From Theodoxus fluviatilis (taxonomy: Eukaryota > Mollusca > Gastropoda > Cycloneritida > Neritidae): DNA of 30,000 nucleotides. The stretch spans positions 1 through 30,000 of the forward strand of contig JAWQFJ010026652.1 of the NCBI GenBank assembly GCA_034096865.1. Reading direction: 5' to 3'. This document shows positions 12,659 through 22,651 of the stretch, in pieces (position 1 is the stretch's first letter; each line of letters starts with the position of its first letter). Position numbers and translations under genes: made by a program. The notes beneath the pieces were generated by a model, which made no database searches, had not been told where the DNA came from, and worked only from the letters and a program-made list of their open reading frames with translations.

Positions 12659-13511
12659 GTAAATCGTCAACAAGGTCGAGAATGCACGGAGTGTGTGGGG
12701 GGAGAGGAATTTCCTCTTGTTGGCAGCCTGTCTTGTTTTCTCTGGACATTGATCATAGCACATCCTGGATGGCAAACGGAGCGCGACGACCTCAGTGCAT
12801 CTGCACCGTGCTGTGTCTTTGCGTTGGGTATAATGCTCTTACCTCTAAGTGCAATGTAACTTGATGGCTTTTCTACTTTTTGACCCCCTCTGTTACAGGC
12901 TCCATTTCCTCTCTATGTCCGCTTTTAGTTTCTTCCATCAGGCTGTGAGCGTAGGCGTATGTAAAGGTTGAAAGGGCAAATTACTATCAGGATTTCAATG
13001 TAATGGGGCTGTAAAAACAAGTAAACAACTCTGAGACACTCATTGGGGAGGGTTGTTATCACCTTTTAAGACAAAATACATAAGAGCAAAGGTCAATTGA
13101 GATAGTCGACGTCGCCATAAATGTTTTGCTTCTGCCTGACTTACAGCTTTTCCGGAATGGTTTCGGCAACAACAAAGGCGTGAAACACGGATAGCGAGAA
13201 TATAAATCGAGCGCTGAAAGGTTAATAAACAAACAGACGCCTCTCTTAAATGCTCGACTTGCATGAAAAGCAAGTGGTGCGCTCTCTGCAGGGATAGATG
13301 TGTGTATGAGATTTGATTTGCTGAATCCTTTGCAGATTTTCACCTTGCCTTTCTCCAATGATTTGAGTCTGAGCGGTCCATATGCATACGTGTGTTTGTG
13401 TTGTGTGTGTTCGTTTGTGCATGTTTGTGAGCACGTGTACTCGCGCATGAGAGTGTAAAGTTGTGCGTGTGTGTGTGTGTGTCTGTGTGTGTGTGTGTGT
13501 AAGTGTGTGTA

Positions 13512-13570
<59 letters not shown>

Positions 13571-13729
13571 TTAAGTGTAGGTTTGGTTGCTTGCCTGTTT
13601 GCATTATCTTTTGCTAAGTTTTAAGTACCGCCCAATTTAAATGCAGAGATGGCAGAGGAAACATCCAATGCTGATTGTATTTCATTGGAGATGCTTTTGA
13701 AAGCGTACAGTGTTCCGGAATAATCAATA

Positions 13730-13951
13730 TTTAGTTGATCTAGGACCGATTACAAAACAAATGTAAAATGAATCCCGGACGTGTTTATCGAAACCAAGCT
13801 TTTCCTCCAAATATGAGGCCGTGTATCAGCAGGCATTCAACCGAGAGAGTAAACCAAGATACTTCGTCGTTTTTCTCTGGGAAAAGAGAGAGCGTCCCCA
13901 GCAATTTGTGAAAGTTCCCTACTCTTACTGCCCATTACGCCTTGTCTTTCT
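13730..13951 (-). repeat. Dispersed repeat copy A' (right arm mirror)
   Basis: This is the reverse-complement copy of 847-1068 carried by the right palindrome arm. Its presence follows from the arm duplication and is not evidence of independent insertion. Confidence 0.75.
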
Positions 13952-14548
13952 ATAATGGACTTTATCTTAGGATGCTGCAGGCTCTGGCCCAGCACTTAAA
14001 AGGCACGGCCAAACATTCTGTAATGTTTATTAAAAAACAAGCTAAAGAAATTGTCGAAAGAGGAAAGATGTAAACATCAGTATGATAGAAGATTATAGTT
14101 TATATAATATGTTTCATGACGCATGACGAAACTACCCAAAGGCATATGCAATGTCAATTCTACCCAACATACGATGTGTTTATTGATGTCTTTGTTCCTA
14201 CCCATATCCACCACCAATTCACGTTTCTCTCTTGCCTTGCCATACCGAGCTTGGGCTAAATCAGAGGAATTTTTTTCTCCACTCATCACCATAAAAAATA
14301 GAGATTTCCATTTCACTGTGTGGGCCCGATTACTCTAGTCATTCACACTGAGCATGTCTAATACTTTCATGGATTTGTTCTGGAAGGTTTCTGTGGAACA
14401 TGGCATGTCGTTATGAACTTTTAGATATAAATGTATTGGGAAAAATATTGATTGAAATATTAGGTTTGAATCATGCTGCTAAAAGGTTTATAATGCAAGA
14501 GAAACTTTTTTTAAAATATATTTATTATTTTTGTTTCTGTTGTTGCAG

Positions 14549-14725
14549 ATGAAGGACACATGCTACTCATGTGTGTATTTGATTGCTTATTTGTTCAGCT
14601 CAGTCCCTGCACACTTGCTTGCTCTTAAGCAACACATGAAGTACAAGAAAATGGCGCAGTGCAGCATCCATCAGTTAGGCCACAGCTATAGGAATTCATT
14701 GTTGCTACACGCTCTGACCTTCTGA
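14549..14725 (+). other. Exon-like segment with strong 3' splice acceptor (mirror 73-249 -)
   Basis: A T-rich tract ending in TTTCTGTTGTTGCAG at 14534-14548 has the form of a metazoan 3' splice site. Directly after it an ATG opens a short frame (MKDTCYSC...) that runs to a TGA at 14723-14725. The product is not recognised. It could be a terminal exon of an unseen gene or chance. Because it lies in the palindrome, an identical copy points the other way near position 73. Confidence 0.25.
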
Positions 14726-15157
14726 GTTAGCCTGCCTTCAGTGCCACTGACGCTTTTGTCGGCATCGATGGGTCAGCATGCATGCTGTGCCGTCATGTGT
14801 TTAAGAAATGCAAGCAAAAAACCTATGTTTATGTTCTAAAGTCTCCTGGTACGTAACCATTGGAAGCAACGTTGATATGGCTGCCACGTACCCAGGACTG
14901 ACATTCACGTCTTGCAATGTTCTTGAGAAACCTGCGTGTGAATCCAGTTCTCCATCTCTGCGCCACACACTCTTTACCAATTCATCCGCTGAGATGTTTT
15001 GCAGACATGGATAGTCCTTCCCCTGGGTTCATCCAAACTGGAGTCTCTCCTGTCCACTCTCCCACTACAATGCAGGGGATGGCTGGTGAGAAATGGGGCA
15101 ACGGACAGAAATTATTTCTCCATCTTCATTTTCCCAACCGTCCATTTCTCTCCTGAG

Positions 15158-15333
15158 AGTGGATCTAATGCGAGACCAGGCAGCGCCTGCTGAATGCCTG
15201 AATGTCCTCCCCGTCTCGGGGGTTAATCGACTTTTGACGGCCCTCCCTAGCGTGGTGGACCCAGTGTCTCCAGGGCAGGAGTTGTCTCCGCACTGTTGCA
15301 GAGGGCGCTCGGGAGGAACCCCCGGAAGTGAAG
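15158..15333 (+). other. Exon-like segment bounded by AG and GTGAGT
   Basis: A pyrimidine-rich stretch ending in CTCCTGAG (AG at 15156-15157) precedes a 176-base segment ending in GTGAAG, followed by a strong donor GTGAGT at 15334. A frame stays open across the whole segment (15093-15416). The encoded residues are not recognised. It may be an internal exon, a non-coding exon or coincidence. Confidence 0.25.
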
Positions 15334-16597
15334 GTGAGTGGATGCATTTTTACTGTTGTACCTTTGCAGTGCTAAGATGTTGTCGTTGGCCTTCAATGGT
15401 GTTATCGATTTCTTGAATAGGATCCTTCAAAGTCGTTGCTGTTATCGCCATCGTTCTTGACCCAAGCACCCAAAATGGTCAAAACTACTTCTTACCGTTT
15501 TTGACACCGTCATTTTCATCATGAGGACTACATCATCAGTATTATTATTAGCATCATAATTGTTATCACCACTGTCATTTTTAGCAGATGTTACAACTTG
15601 AAGCGGTTGCAGTAGCTGTAGCAACAACACCGACAATAAAAACAACAGCAGCAGCTGCAGCAGCACCCATGGCTTGTCTCTGTCCCTCATCAAGTACATA
15701 AATGTGTGACCTGATCACATGAAAAATAGTAGTTTGCCCTTTGGGTACTCTTGTTATCAATACTGTGTGATGTCAGCTAGGAACATTACTACTGTGCGAT
15801 TGTATTAAATTGAGTTGGCTGGGAAGAAAAGCGCATCTTTGTTTTGAAATACGTTTTCTCTCTTTTTTATAGATCTTCTTACAGAGAACAAGCATGTTTT
15901 TCATTACAAATGAACGGTTTGTTGAACAGAATATACTTTTTTCAGCTCAAGCAGTTATTTAAAATCGGAAAATGGTCTCATTAGATTGATCTTTTTCCTG
16001 ATTGTTTCGTTCTATCTCAGAATAGGGTGCTCTATAATGCAGTAAGCGAACATCTTCCTCGAATGCAATATGTGTGAATCACTCTGTGTGACGTGGACTC
16101 TCTTTGGTCATGTCCTCATCTTTTGTGAACACCCATGGCATCGTAAGCAACGAAGCATCCGCAAGCATGGGCAAATCGACTGAACCCTGTTCTTGTCTCC
16201 GTCTCTGACGTCCCATCGACATTTGTCTACAGTGCCCTGGCCTTTCACAGTTTTCCATGTTGCAAAGGAATCACTCTCTCGATACCTTGAAGCCCGTGCA
16301 GCTGAGTAGAGCTCTCACAAAATGTTCAATTAAAAACACGTCGTTCTCCATTAAATGGTAAGTGCTGCTAAGACAATTTTCAGCCTCCTGCCGCTCCGCC
16401 AGAGATTAAGTTGAGGTTAAGCGCACAGTAAACATAGCCCATTTGTCGCAAATGCATGATGACGATGTTGAAAATATGTACGTGTCCCATACGTCTTGTC
16501 CAAGGTCTATGTATATATCAGATAGCCCGATCCATAGTGAAATTTCCGTCCTGAACGCCGTCCAAATACGGCATGCAATTTAGTCATCGACCATTAT

Positions 16598-16897
16598 TTA
16601 AAACCTACTGCGCGGAAACGTAAAGTTATATGTGTCTGGTAATAAATGTACATTAATTCTAGAGGCCACTTTGCTTCTGCCTGGTGTATTCTCGTTTTCT
16701 AGTATGAGCTGCGAGTTGGAGCGTGGGTTGTACTCGGGAACAAAACTCGCCTTGTTTTGAGTAGGTGCAGCCTTCTTGTGACGCCTGTTCTTGTCTTGCC
16801 ATGCGTTGTTGTCTACCTGGCTGGAAGGGGCCTCCTCTGGCCGCCAGCAGGTACTGGGGCAGTGCTGGGTGTCCATGCTGACCTCCCCACAGTGCAA
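16598..16897 (-). other. Unassigned 99-codon ORF, possible exon
   Basis: The translation is compositionally ordinary, not repeat-derived, with Cys/His near the start and charged, Asn/Gln-rich sequence after. No family is recognised. A CAGGTAGAC string inside it could act as a splice donor, so the true exon might end near codon 28. It could equally be chance. Confidence 0.2.
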
Positions 16898-17052
16898 GCT
16901 CAGTAGTTTTTGCCTCTGTCTCCCCCTGACTTGCTCAGTCCCACTGGCGCCGCCTGTCGTGTCTTAGGTAATATCTCTGTTTCACTCTCGCCCCTCCAGC
17001 TCTCGACCTAGAGATTGTCTGCATACATGCGTGTGGCAACATCGGCAGCTGT

Positions 17053-17779
<727 letters not shown>

Positions 17780-17780
<1 letters not shown>

Positions 17781-18033
17781 ACTGAAAACCGCTAAGGCGT
17801 GTGGAGAGGACGAATTCTCCACTAAAATATTAAAAATATCAGCAAATCTATTCTTGCCTTATTTGGTGCTATAGCTCAATGCACAACTGGATAGTCGAGT
17901 GTATTCCAGATCAAGGTCTCAGTCTTTTATAGCACCATTATATAAGAGTAGAGATAGAGGCATGCCAGACTACTACAGAAGGATAGCTTACACTAGCAAC
18001 TTTAATAATGTATTTGCACATGTTGTGAATTGC
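17780..18033 (+). pseudogene. LINE reverse-transcriptase N-terminal fragment (decayed)
   Basis: Frame 1 reads KACGEDEFSTKILK, a stop (TAG 17872-17874), then in the same frame SFIAPLYKSRDRG followed by PDYYRRIAYTS and FNNVFAHVVN. This order matches the start of non-LTR retrotransposon reverse transcriptases: the K-x-x-G-x-D entry motif, the basic I-x-P-L-Y-K-S/K segment, then N-Y-R-x-I-x-L-x-S and K-x-F-x-x-V-L-N. The catalytic FADD-box region is not found downstream, and the 5' side is microsatellite. It is a truncated, dead copy in plus orientation. Confidence 0.75.
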
Positions 18034-18459
18034 ACATTGCAGACCCCAACTATGATTGTATCTGGAGAATCAGAACAGTTTCTCCTGCATATAAATGTTG
18101 TATTAAGAGTTTGAAATATGGGATTAAAATGTTTTCACGAGGAAAGAATTCGGTTACCAAAAATCAATGTGTTGATAGGACGATTCAGGGCGATTTACAT
18201 ATCAGTTTTGCACGCTTGGTAGCCATACAAAAAGCACTACTCGAACATGATTATAGAAATGATTAGGAAAATCAGAGTGCGAAAAACGAGAGGATGCTTT
18301 GAAAATGATTAAAGGAAAATCGTTGAATACATCATGTGTATTGAATGGCACGAAGAGTGGAAGGGAGTGACTGATTTGCATTCCATACAGAAGTTCGATA
18401 TAATCTAGTTGGGGTTTTTATATAACTAACAGGGATTTGTTTACTCGTTTCAGGCTGCG

Positions 18460-18612
18460 CATAATAAACTATTAACCCATAGATTCAGGTACCAGAATGT
18501 ACAAGGACATACCCTGTGTCCTCTGTGCAAGGAGGAAGACGTGGATGAAACGTTTGGTTCTCACTTGCCCTGTCTGAACTGATTTGCGATTAAGGCACTT
18601 TGCACAACACAG
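18460..18612 (+). pseudogene. LINE C-terminal zinc-knuckle remnant
   Basis: Frame 1, the same frame as the reverse-transcriptase fragment about 430 bp upstream, reads HNKLLTHRFRYQNVQGHTL, then CPLCKEEDVDETFGSHLPC, then a stop at 18580-18582. CPLC plus an acidic stretch and a later H and C resembles the Cys-His motif ending many LINE proteins. It may be the tail of the same element with the catalytic middle deleted. The sequence between 18034 and 18459 is not recognised. Confidence 0.5.
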
Positions 18613-18840
18613 AAATGACAATAATAATCTTCTATTACTTTTTTATTTGAATAATCTAACTGTATGCTGACTGATATAGCGAATAAAGATGATGTCCATT
18701 TCATTGTCAACAAATGCAACTAAACATGTTCGCTAAGTGTCTATGTACTAGTAGGCCTACTATGCCTTTAAAAGGAGGAGTCCTGAGGCAGTCGGCATAG
18801 CTATGGCCAATGAATCATATTATGTTTGAACTAATTGTGG

Positions 18841-18849
18841 CGGGCCGAG
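18841..18849 (+). repeat. Candidate target-site duplication, 3' side of minus-strand LINE
   Basis: CGGGCCGAG lies immediately outside the pentamer tail of the minus-strand LINE and recurs exactly at 19396-19404 on the other side. A 9-bp exact direct repeat flanking a LINE fragment is what target-primed insertion would leave. Confidence 0.6.
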
Positions 18850-19395
18850 TTCAGTTCAGTTCAGTTCAGTCTCTTAACCCTGAGATGGGTTGTTGAGGCA
18901 CCACTGATGACTTTCGGACAATCTTCCTCCATCAATCTCTATCCTCTGTGGCTCGCTGTGAGTCAGCAAAGGTCAAGCCTGTCCACTCTTTGATGTTGTC
19001 TTCCCACCTCTTTCTCTGCCTGCCTCTCCTTCTCCCACCTGGTACGGTACCTTGCAGGATGATCTTGGCCAGCCCACTACCTCTTGACACGTGACCGTAC
19101 CACATCAGCTTTCTGCTTTTCACGATTGAGAGCAGGTCTTCGTACTGTCCAATTGCTCTCCTGATCCTGTTGCTGACTTCCTCATTCGTGACATGGTCTT
19201 TATATGAGATGTTCAGAATCTTGCGGTAGCATCTCATTTCCAGGGCTTGTATCCGTCTCTGTAGTTCAGATGTGAGTGTCCAGGACTCGCATGCATACAA
19301 GAATACGGAGATGGCCAGCGTGCGCATGAGCCTGATCTTCGACAGCTTCCAGTTTTTGGCCCTTCACTTTGATTTCCATTTTGAAGCCATTTTGA
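18850..19395 (-). pseudogene. 5'-truncated, internally deleted LINE (reverse transcriptase 3' end)
   Basis: Reading from 19395 downward, a frame gives QNGFKMEIKVKGQKLEAVE. It then shifts frame near 19334-19341 into IRLMRTLAISVFLYACESW, followed by ELQRRIQALEMRCYRKIL, RKLMWYGHVSR, GGRRRGRQRKRWEDNIKEW and a final KSSVVPQQP segment. These are characteristic of the C-terminal part of a widespread invertebrate LINE protein. In intact relatives a YLG-containing stretch lies between KLE and KIRLMR; here it is missing, so the break is a deletion plus frameshift. A TGA at 18932-18934 sits where CGA (Arg) is expected, and the frame then stays open to TGA at 18866-18868. An AACTG-type pentamer tail follows. 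The element is dead. Confidence 0.88.
18852..18870 (-). repeat. Pentanucleotide 3' tail of LINE
   Basis: Repeated TTCAG units on the plus strand (CTGAA on the element's strand) begin just after the terminal stop codon of the LINE frame and end at the candidate target-site repeat. A short tandem tail in place of poly(A) is typical of several non-LTR clades. Confidence 0.7.
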
Positions 19396-19404
19396 CGGGC
19401 CGAG
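19396..19404 (+). repeat. Candidate target-site duplication, 5' side of minus-strand LINE
   Basis: This is the second copy of CGGGCCGAG, directly abutting the truncated 5' end of the LINE fragment. It sets the likely insertion length at 546 bp. Confidence 0.6.
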
Positions 19405-19433
19405 AGCGCAACAAATAAACTTGGTTCGTTCGT

Positions 19434-19440
19434 TCTCTCT

Positions 19441-19514
<74 letters not shown>

Positions 19515-19612
19515 TACACACACTCACACACACAAACACACACACACATACACACACTCACACACACACACACACACGCACACACACACACACGCACATA
19601 CACACAAACATT
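19434..19612 (+). repeat. (CT)n(CA)n compound microsatellite
   Basis: A CT run to about 19475, then CA repeats with AA, ATA and CTCA interruptions to 19612. It separates the LINE remnant from the 27-bp minisatellite and has the same CT-then-CA order as 3783-3970 and 28480-28640. Confidence 0.96.
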
Positions 19613-19665
19613 CGCTGGTTTGCTAGTCCCCTGGTTGCTCGGTAGTAATGGAGGCTGTGTTGGGA

Positions 19666-22651
19666 ATGGCGGTAATGTAGGTGTTGGTGGTGATGGCGGT
19701 AATGTAGATGGTGGTGGTGATGGCGGTAATGTAGGTGGTGGTGGTGATGGCGGTAATATAGGTGGTGGTGGAGATGGCGGTAATATAGGTGGTGGTGGTG
19801 ATTAATATAGGTGGTGGTTGTGATAGCGATAATATAGGTGGTGGTGGTGGTGATGGCGGTAATATAGGTGGTGGTGGTGATGGCTGTAATGTAGGTAGTG
19901 GTGGTGATGGCGGTAATGTAGGTGGTGGTGGTGATGGCGGTAATATAGGTGGTGGTGGTGATGGCGGTAATGTAGGTGGTGGTGGTGATGGCGGTAATGT
20001 AGGTGGTGGTGGTGATGGCAATAATATAGGTGGTGGTGGAGATGGCGGTAATATAGGTGGTGGTGGTGATGGCGGTAATGTAGGTGGTGGTGGTGATGGC
20101 GGTAATATAGGTGGTGGTGGTGATGGCGGTAATGTAGGTAGTGGTGGTGATGGCGGTGATGTAGGTAGTGGTGGTGATGGCGGTAATATAGGTGGTGGTG
20201 GTGATGGCGGTAATGTAGGTGGTGGTGGTGATGGCGGTAATGTAGGTGGTGGTGGTGATGGCGGTAATATAGGTGGTGGTGGTGATGGCGGTAATGTAGG
20301 TGGTGGTGGTGATGGCAATAATATAGGTGGTGGTGGAGATGGCGGTAATATAGGTGGTGGTGGTGATGGCGGTAATGTAGGTAGTGGTGGTGATGGCGGT
20401 GATGTAGGTAGTGGTGGTGATGGCGGTAATATAGGTGGTGGTGGTGATGGCGGTAATGTAGGTGGTGGTGGTGATGGCGGTAATGTAGGTGGTGGTGGTG
20501 ATGGCGGTAATATAGGTGGTGGTGGTGATGGCGGTAATGTAGGTAGTGGTGGTGATGGCGGTAATGTAGGTAGTGGTGGTGATGGCGGTAATGTAGGTGG
20601 TGGTGGAGATGGCGGTAATGTAGGTGGTGGTGGTGATGGCGGTAATGTAGGTAGTGGTGGTGATGGCGGTAATGTAGGTAGTGGTGGTGATGGCGGTAAT
20701 GTAGGTGGTGGTGGAGATGGCGGTAATGTAGGTGGTGGTGGTGATGGCGGTAATGTAGGTGGTTGTGGTGATGGCGGTAATGTAGGTGGTGGTGGTGATG
20801 GCGGTAATGTAGGTGGTGGTGGTGATGGCGGTAATGTAGGTGGTGGAGATGGCGATAATGTAGGTGGTGGTGGTGATGGCGGTAATGTAGGTGGTGGTGG
20901 TGATGGCGGTAATGTAGGTGGTGGTGGTGATGGCGGTAATGTAGGTGGTGGTGGTGATGGCGGTAATGTAGGTGGTGGTGGTGATGGCGGTAATGTAGGT
21001 GGTGGTGGTGATGGCGGTAATGTAGGTGGTGGAGATGGCGGTAATGTAGGTGGTGGAGATGGCGGTAATGTAGGTAGTGGTGGTGATGGCGGTAATGTAG
21101 GTGGTGGAGATGGCGGTAATGTAGGTGTTGGTGGTGATGGCGGTAATGTAGGTGGTGGTGGTGATGGCGGTAATGTAGGTGGTGGTGGTGATGGCGGTAA
21201 TGTAGGTGGTGGTGGTGATGGCGGTAATGTAGGTGGTGGTGGTGATGGCGGTAATGTAGGTGTTGGTGGTGATGGCGGTAATGTAGGTAGTGGTGGTGAT
21301 GGCGGTAATGTAGGTGGTGGTGATAGCGGTAATGTAGATGGTGGTGGTGATGGCTGTAATGTAGGTGTTGGTGGAGATGGCGGTAATGTAGGTAGTGGTG
21401 GTGATGGCTGTAATGTAGGTGTTGGTGGTGATGGCGGTAATGTAGGTGGTGGTGATAGCGGTAATGTAGATGGTGGTGGTGATGGCTGTAATGTAGGTGT
21501 TGGTGGAGATGGCGGTAATGTAGGTGGTGGTGGTGATGGCTGTAATGTAGGTGTTGGTGGTGATGGCGGTAATGTAGGTAGTGGTGGTGATGGCGGTAAT
21601 GTAGGTGGTGGTGATAGCGGTAATGTAGATGGTGGTGGTGATGGCTGTAATGTAGGTGTTGGTGGAGATGGCGGTAATGTAGGTAGTGGTGGTGATGGCT
21701 GTAATGTAGGTGTTGGTGGTGATGGCGGTAATGTAGGTGGTGGTGATAGCGGTAATGTAGATGGTGGTGGTGATGGCTGTAATGTAGGTGTTGGTGGAGA
21801 TGGCGGTAATGTAGGTGGTGGTGGTGATGGCTGTAATGTAGGTGTTGGTGGTGATGGCGGTAATGTAGGTGGTGGTGGTGATGGCTGTAATGTAGGTAGT
21901 GGTGGAGATGGCGGTAATGTAGATGGTGGTGGTGATAGCGGTAATGTAGATGGTGGTAGTGATGGCGGTAATGTAGATGGTGGTAGTGATGGCGGTAATG
22001 TAGGTGGTGGTGGAGATGGCGGTAATGTAATGGGTAGTGGTGCTGGCGGTAATATAGGTGGTGGTGGTGATGGCGGTAATATAGGTGGTGGTGGTGATGG
22101 CGGTAATATAGGTGGTGGTGGTGATGGCGGTAATATAGGTGGTGGTGATGATGGCGGTAATGTAGGTGGTGGTGGTGATGGCGGTAATGTAGGTGATGGT
22201 GGTGATGGCGGTAATATAGGTGGTGGTGATGATGGCGGTAATGTAGGTGGTGGTGGTGATGGCGGTAATGTAGGTGATGGTGGTGATGGCGGTAATGTAG
22301 GTGGTGGTGGTGATGGCGGTAATGTAGGTGGTGGTGGAGATGGCGGTAATGTAGGTGGTGGTGGTGATGGCGGTAATGTAGGTGGTGGTGGTGATGGCGG
22401 TAATGTAGGTGGTGGTGGTGATGGCGGTAATGTAGGTGGTGGTGGTGATGGCGGTAATATAGTTCGTCGTGGAATGGCAGTAATGTAGGTGGTGGTGGTG
22501 ATGGCGGTAATATAGGTGATGGTGGTGATAGCGGTAATGTAGGTGGTGGTGGAATGGCTGTAATGTAGGTGGTGGTGGTGGCGATGGCGGTAATATAGGT
22601 GATGGCGGTAATGTAGATAGTGGTGGTGATGGCGGTAATGTAGGTGGTGGT
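19666..22651 (+). repeat. 3-kb GGT-rich 27-bp minisatellite with higher-order structure
   Basis: About 110 tandem units. The standard 27-bp unit is four GGT triplets, GATGGC, GGTAAT and GTA (or ATA); 24-bp variants lack one triplet. Variants are regionally clustered: ATA units mainly at 19750-20530 and 22050-22220, GGCTGT and GGTGTT variants at 21340-21900. Duplications of unit blocks are visible: a variant GGCAATAAT recurs 297 bp apart (20017 and 20314), and GATAGCGG variants at 21322, 21454, 21613 and 21745 are spaced 132, 159 and 132 bp, a 291-bp two-part period. Because the unit is a multiple of three without stops, ORFs of 899 codons (plus, GGNVGGGGD) and 1038 codons (minus, TTTTYITAI) result. 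Confidence 0.97.

Larger units (their letters stand above)
7898..14797. repeat. Right arm of giant inverted repeat
   Basis: This is the reverse complement of 1-6900. All arm features recur mirrored, including small ORFs with identical translations, for example 208 codons at 8155-8781 minus against 6017-6643 plus. The five differences noticed are A at 13019 (mirror of 1779), A at 12560 and 12566 inside the C-run, a (GA) run of 20 instead of 22 bases at 10956-10975, and a (TG) run of 18 instead of 16 bases at 10886-10903. Unique sequence follows from 14798, but homology cannot be tested further because the left arm is cut by the window. Confidence 0.98.
14798..17052. other. Unassigned unique sequence right of the palindrome
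   Basis: Apart from the exon-like segment at 15158-15333 and the minus-strand ORF at 16598-16897, nothing is recognised. There is a CAG/CAA-type short repeat at about 15600-15666 and an ATT/ATC-rich stretch at 15530-15590. No RNA gene, terminal repeat or transposase frame is apparent. Confidence 0.6.

Noticed and set aside
1..14797. Palindrome as an LTR or long-TIR DNA transposon (Maverick- or Foldback-type)
   Set aside because: There is no transposase, integrase or polymerase frame in the arms or the spacer, and the outer ends are not visible, so terminal motifs cannot be tested.
1..14797. Palindrome as two haplotypes joined head to head by the assembler
   Set aside because: Not fully excluded, but the five differences noticed over 6.9 kb look too few for typical allelic divergence in such animals; it is kept as a check under the main finding.
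19666..22651. CRISPR array
   Set aside because: The units are contiguous with no unique spacers, and the genome is clearly eukaryotic.
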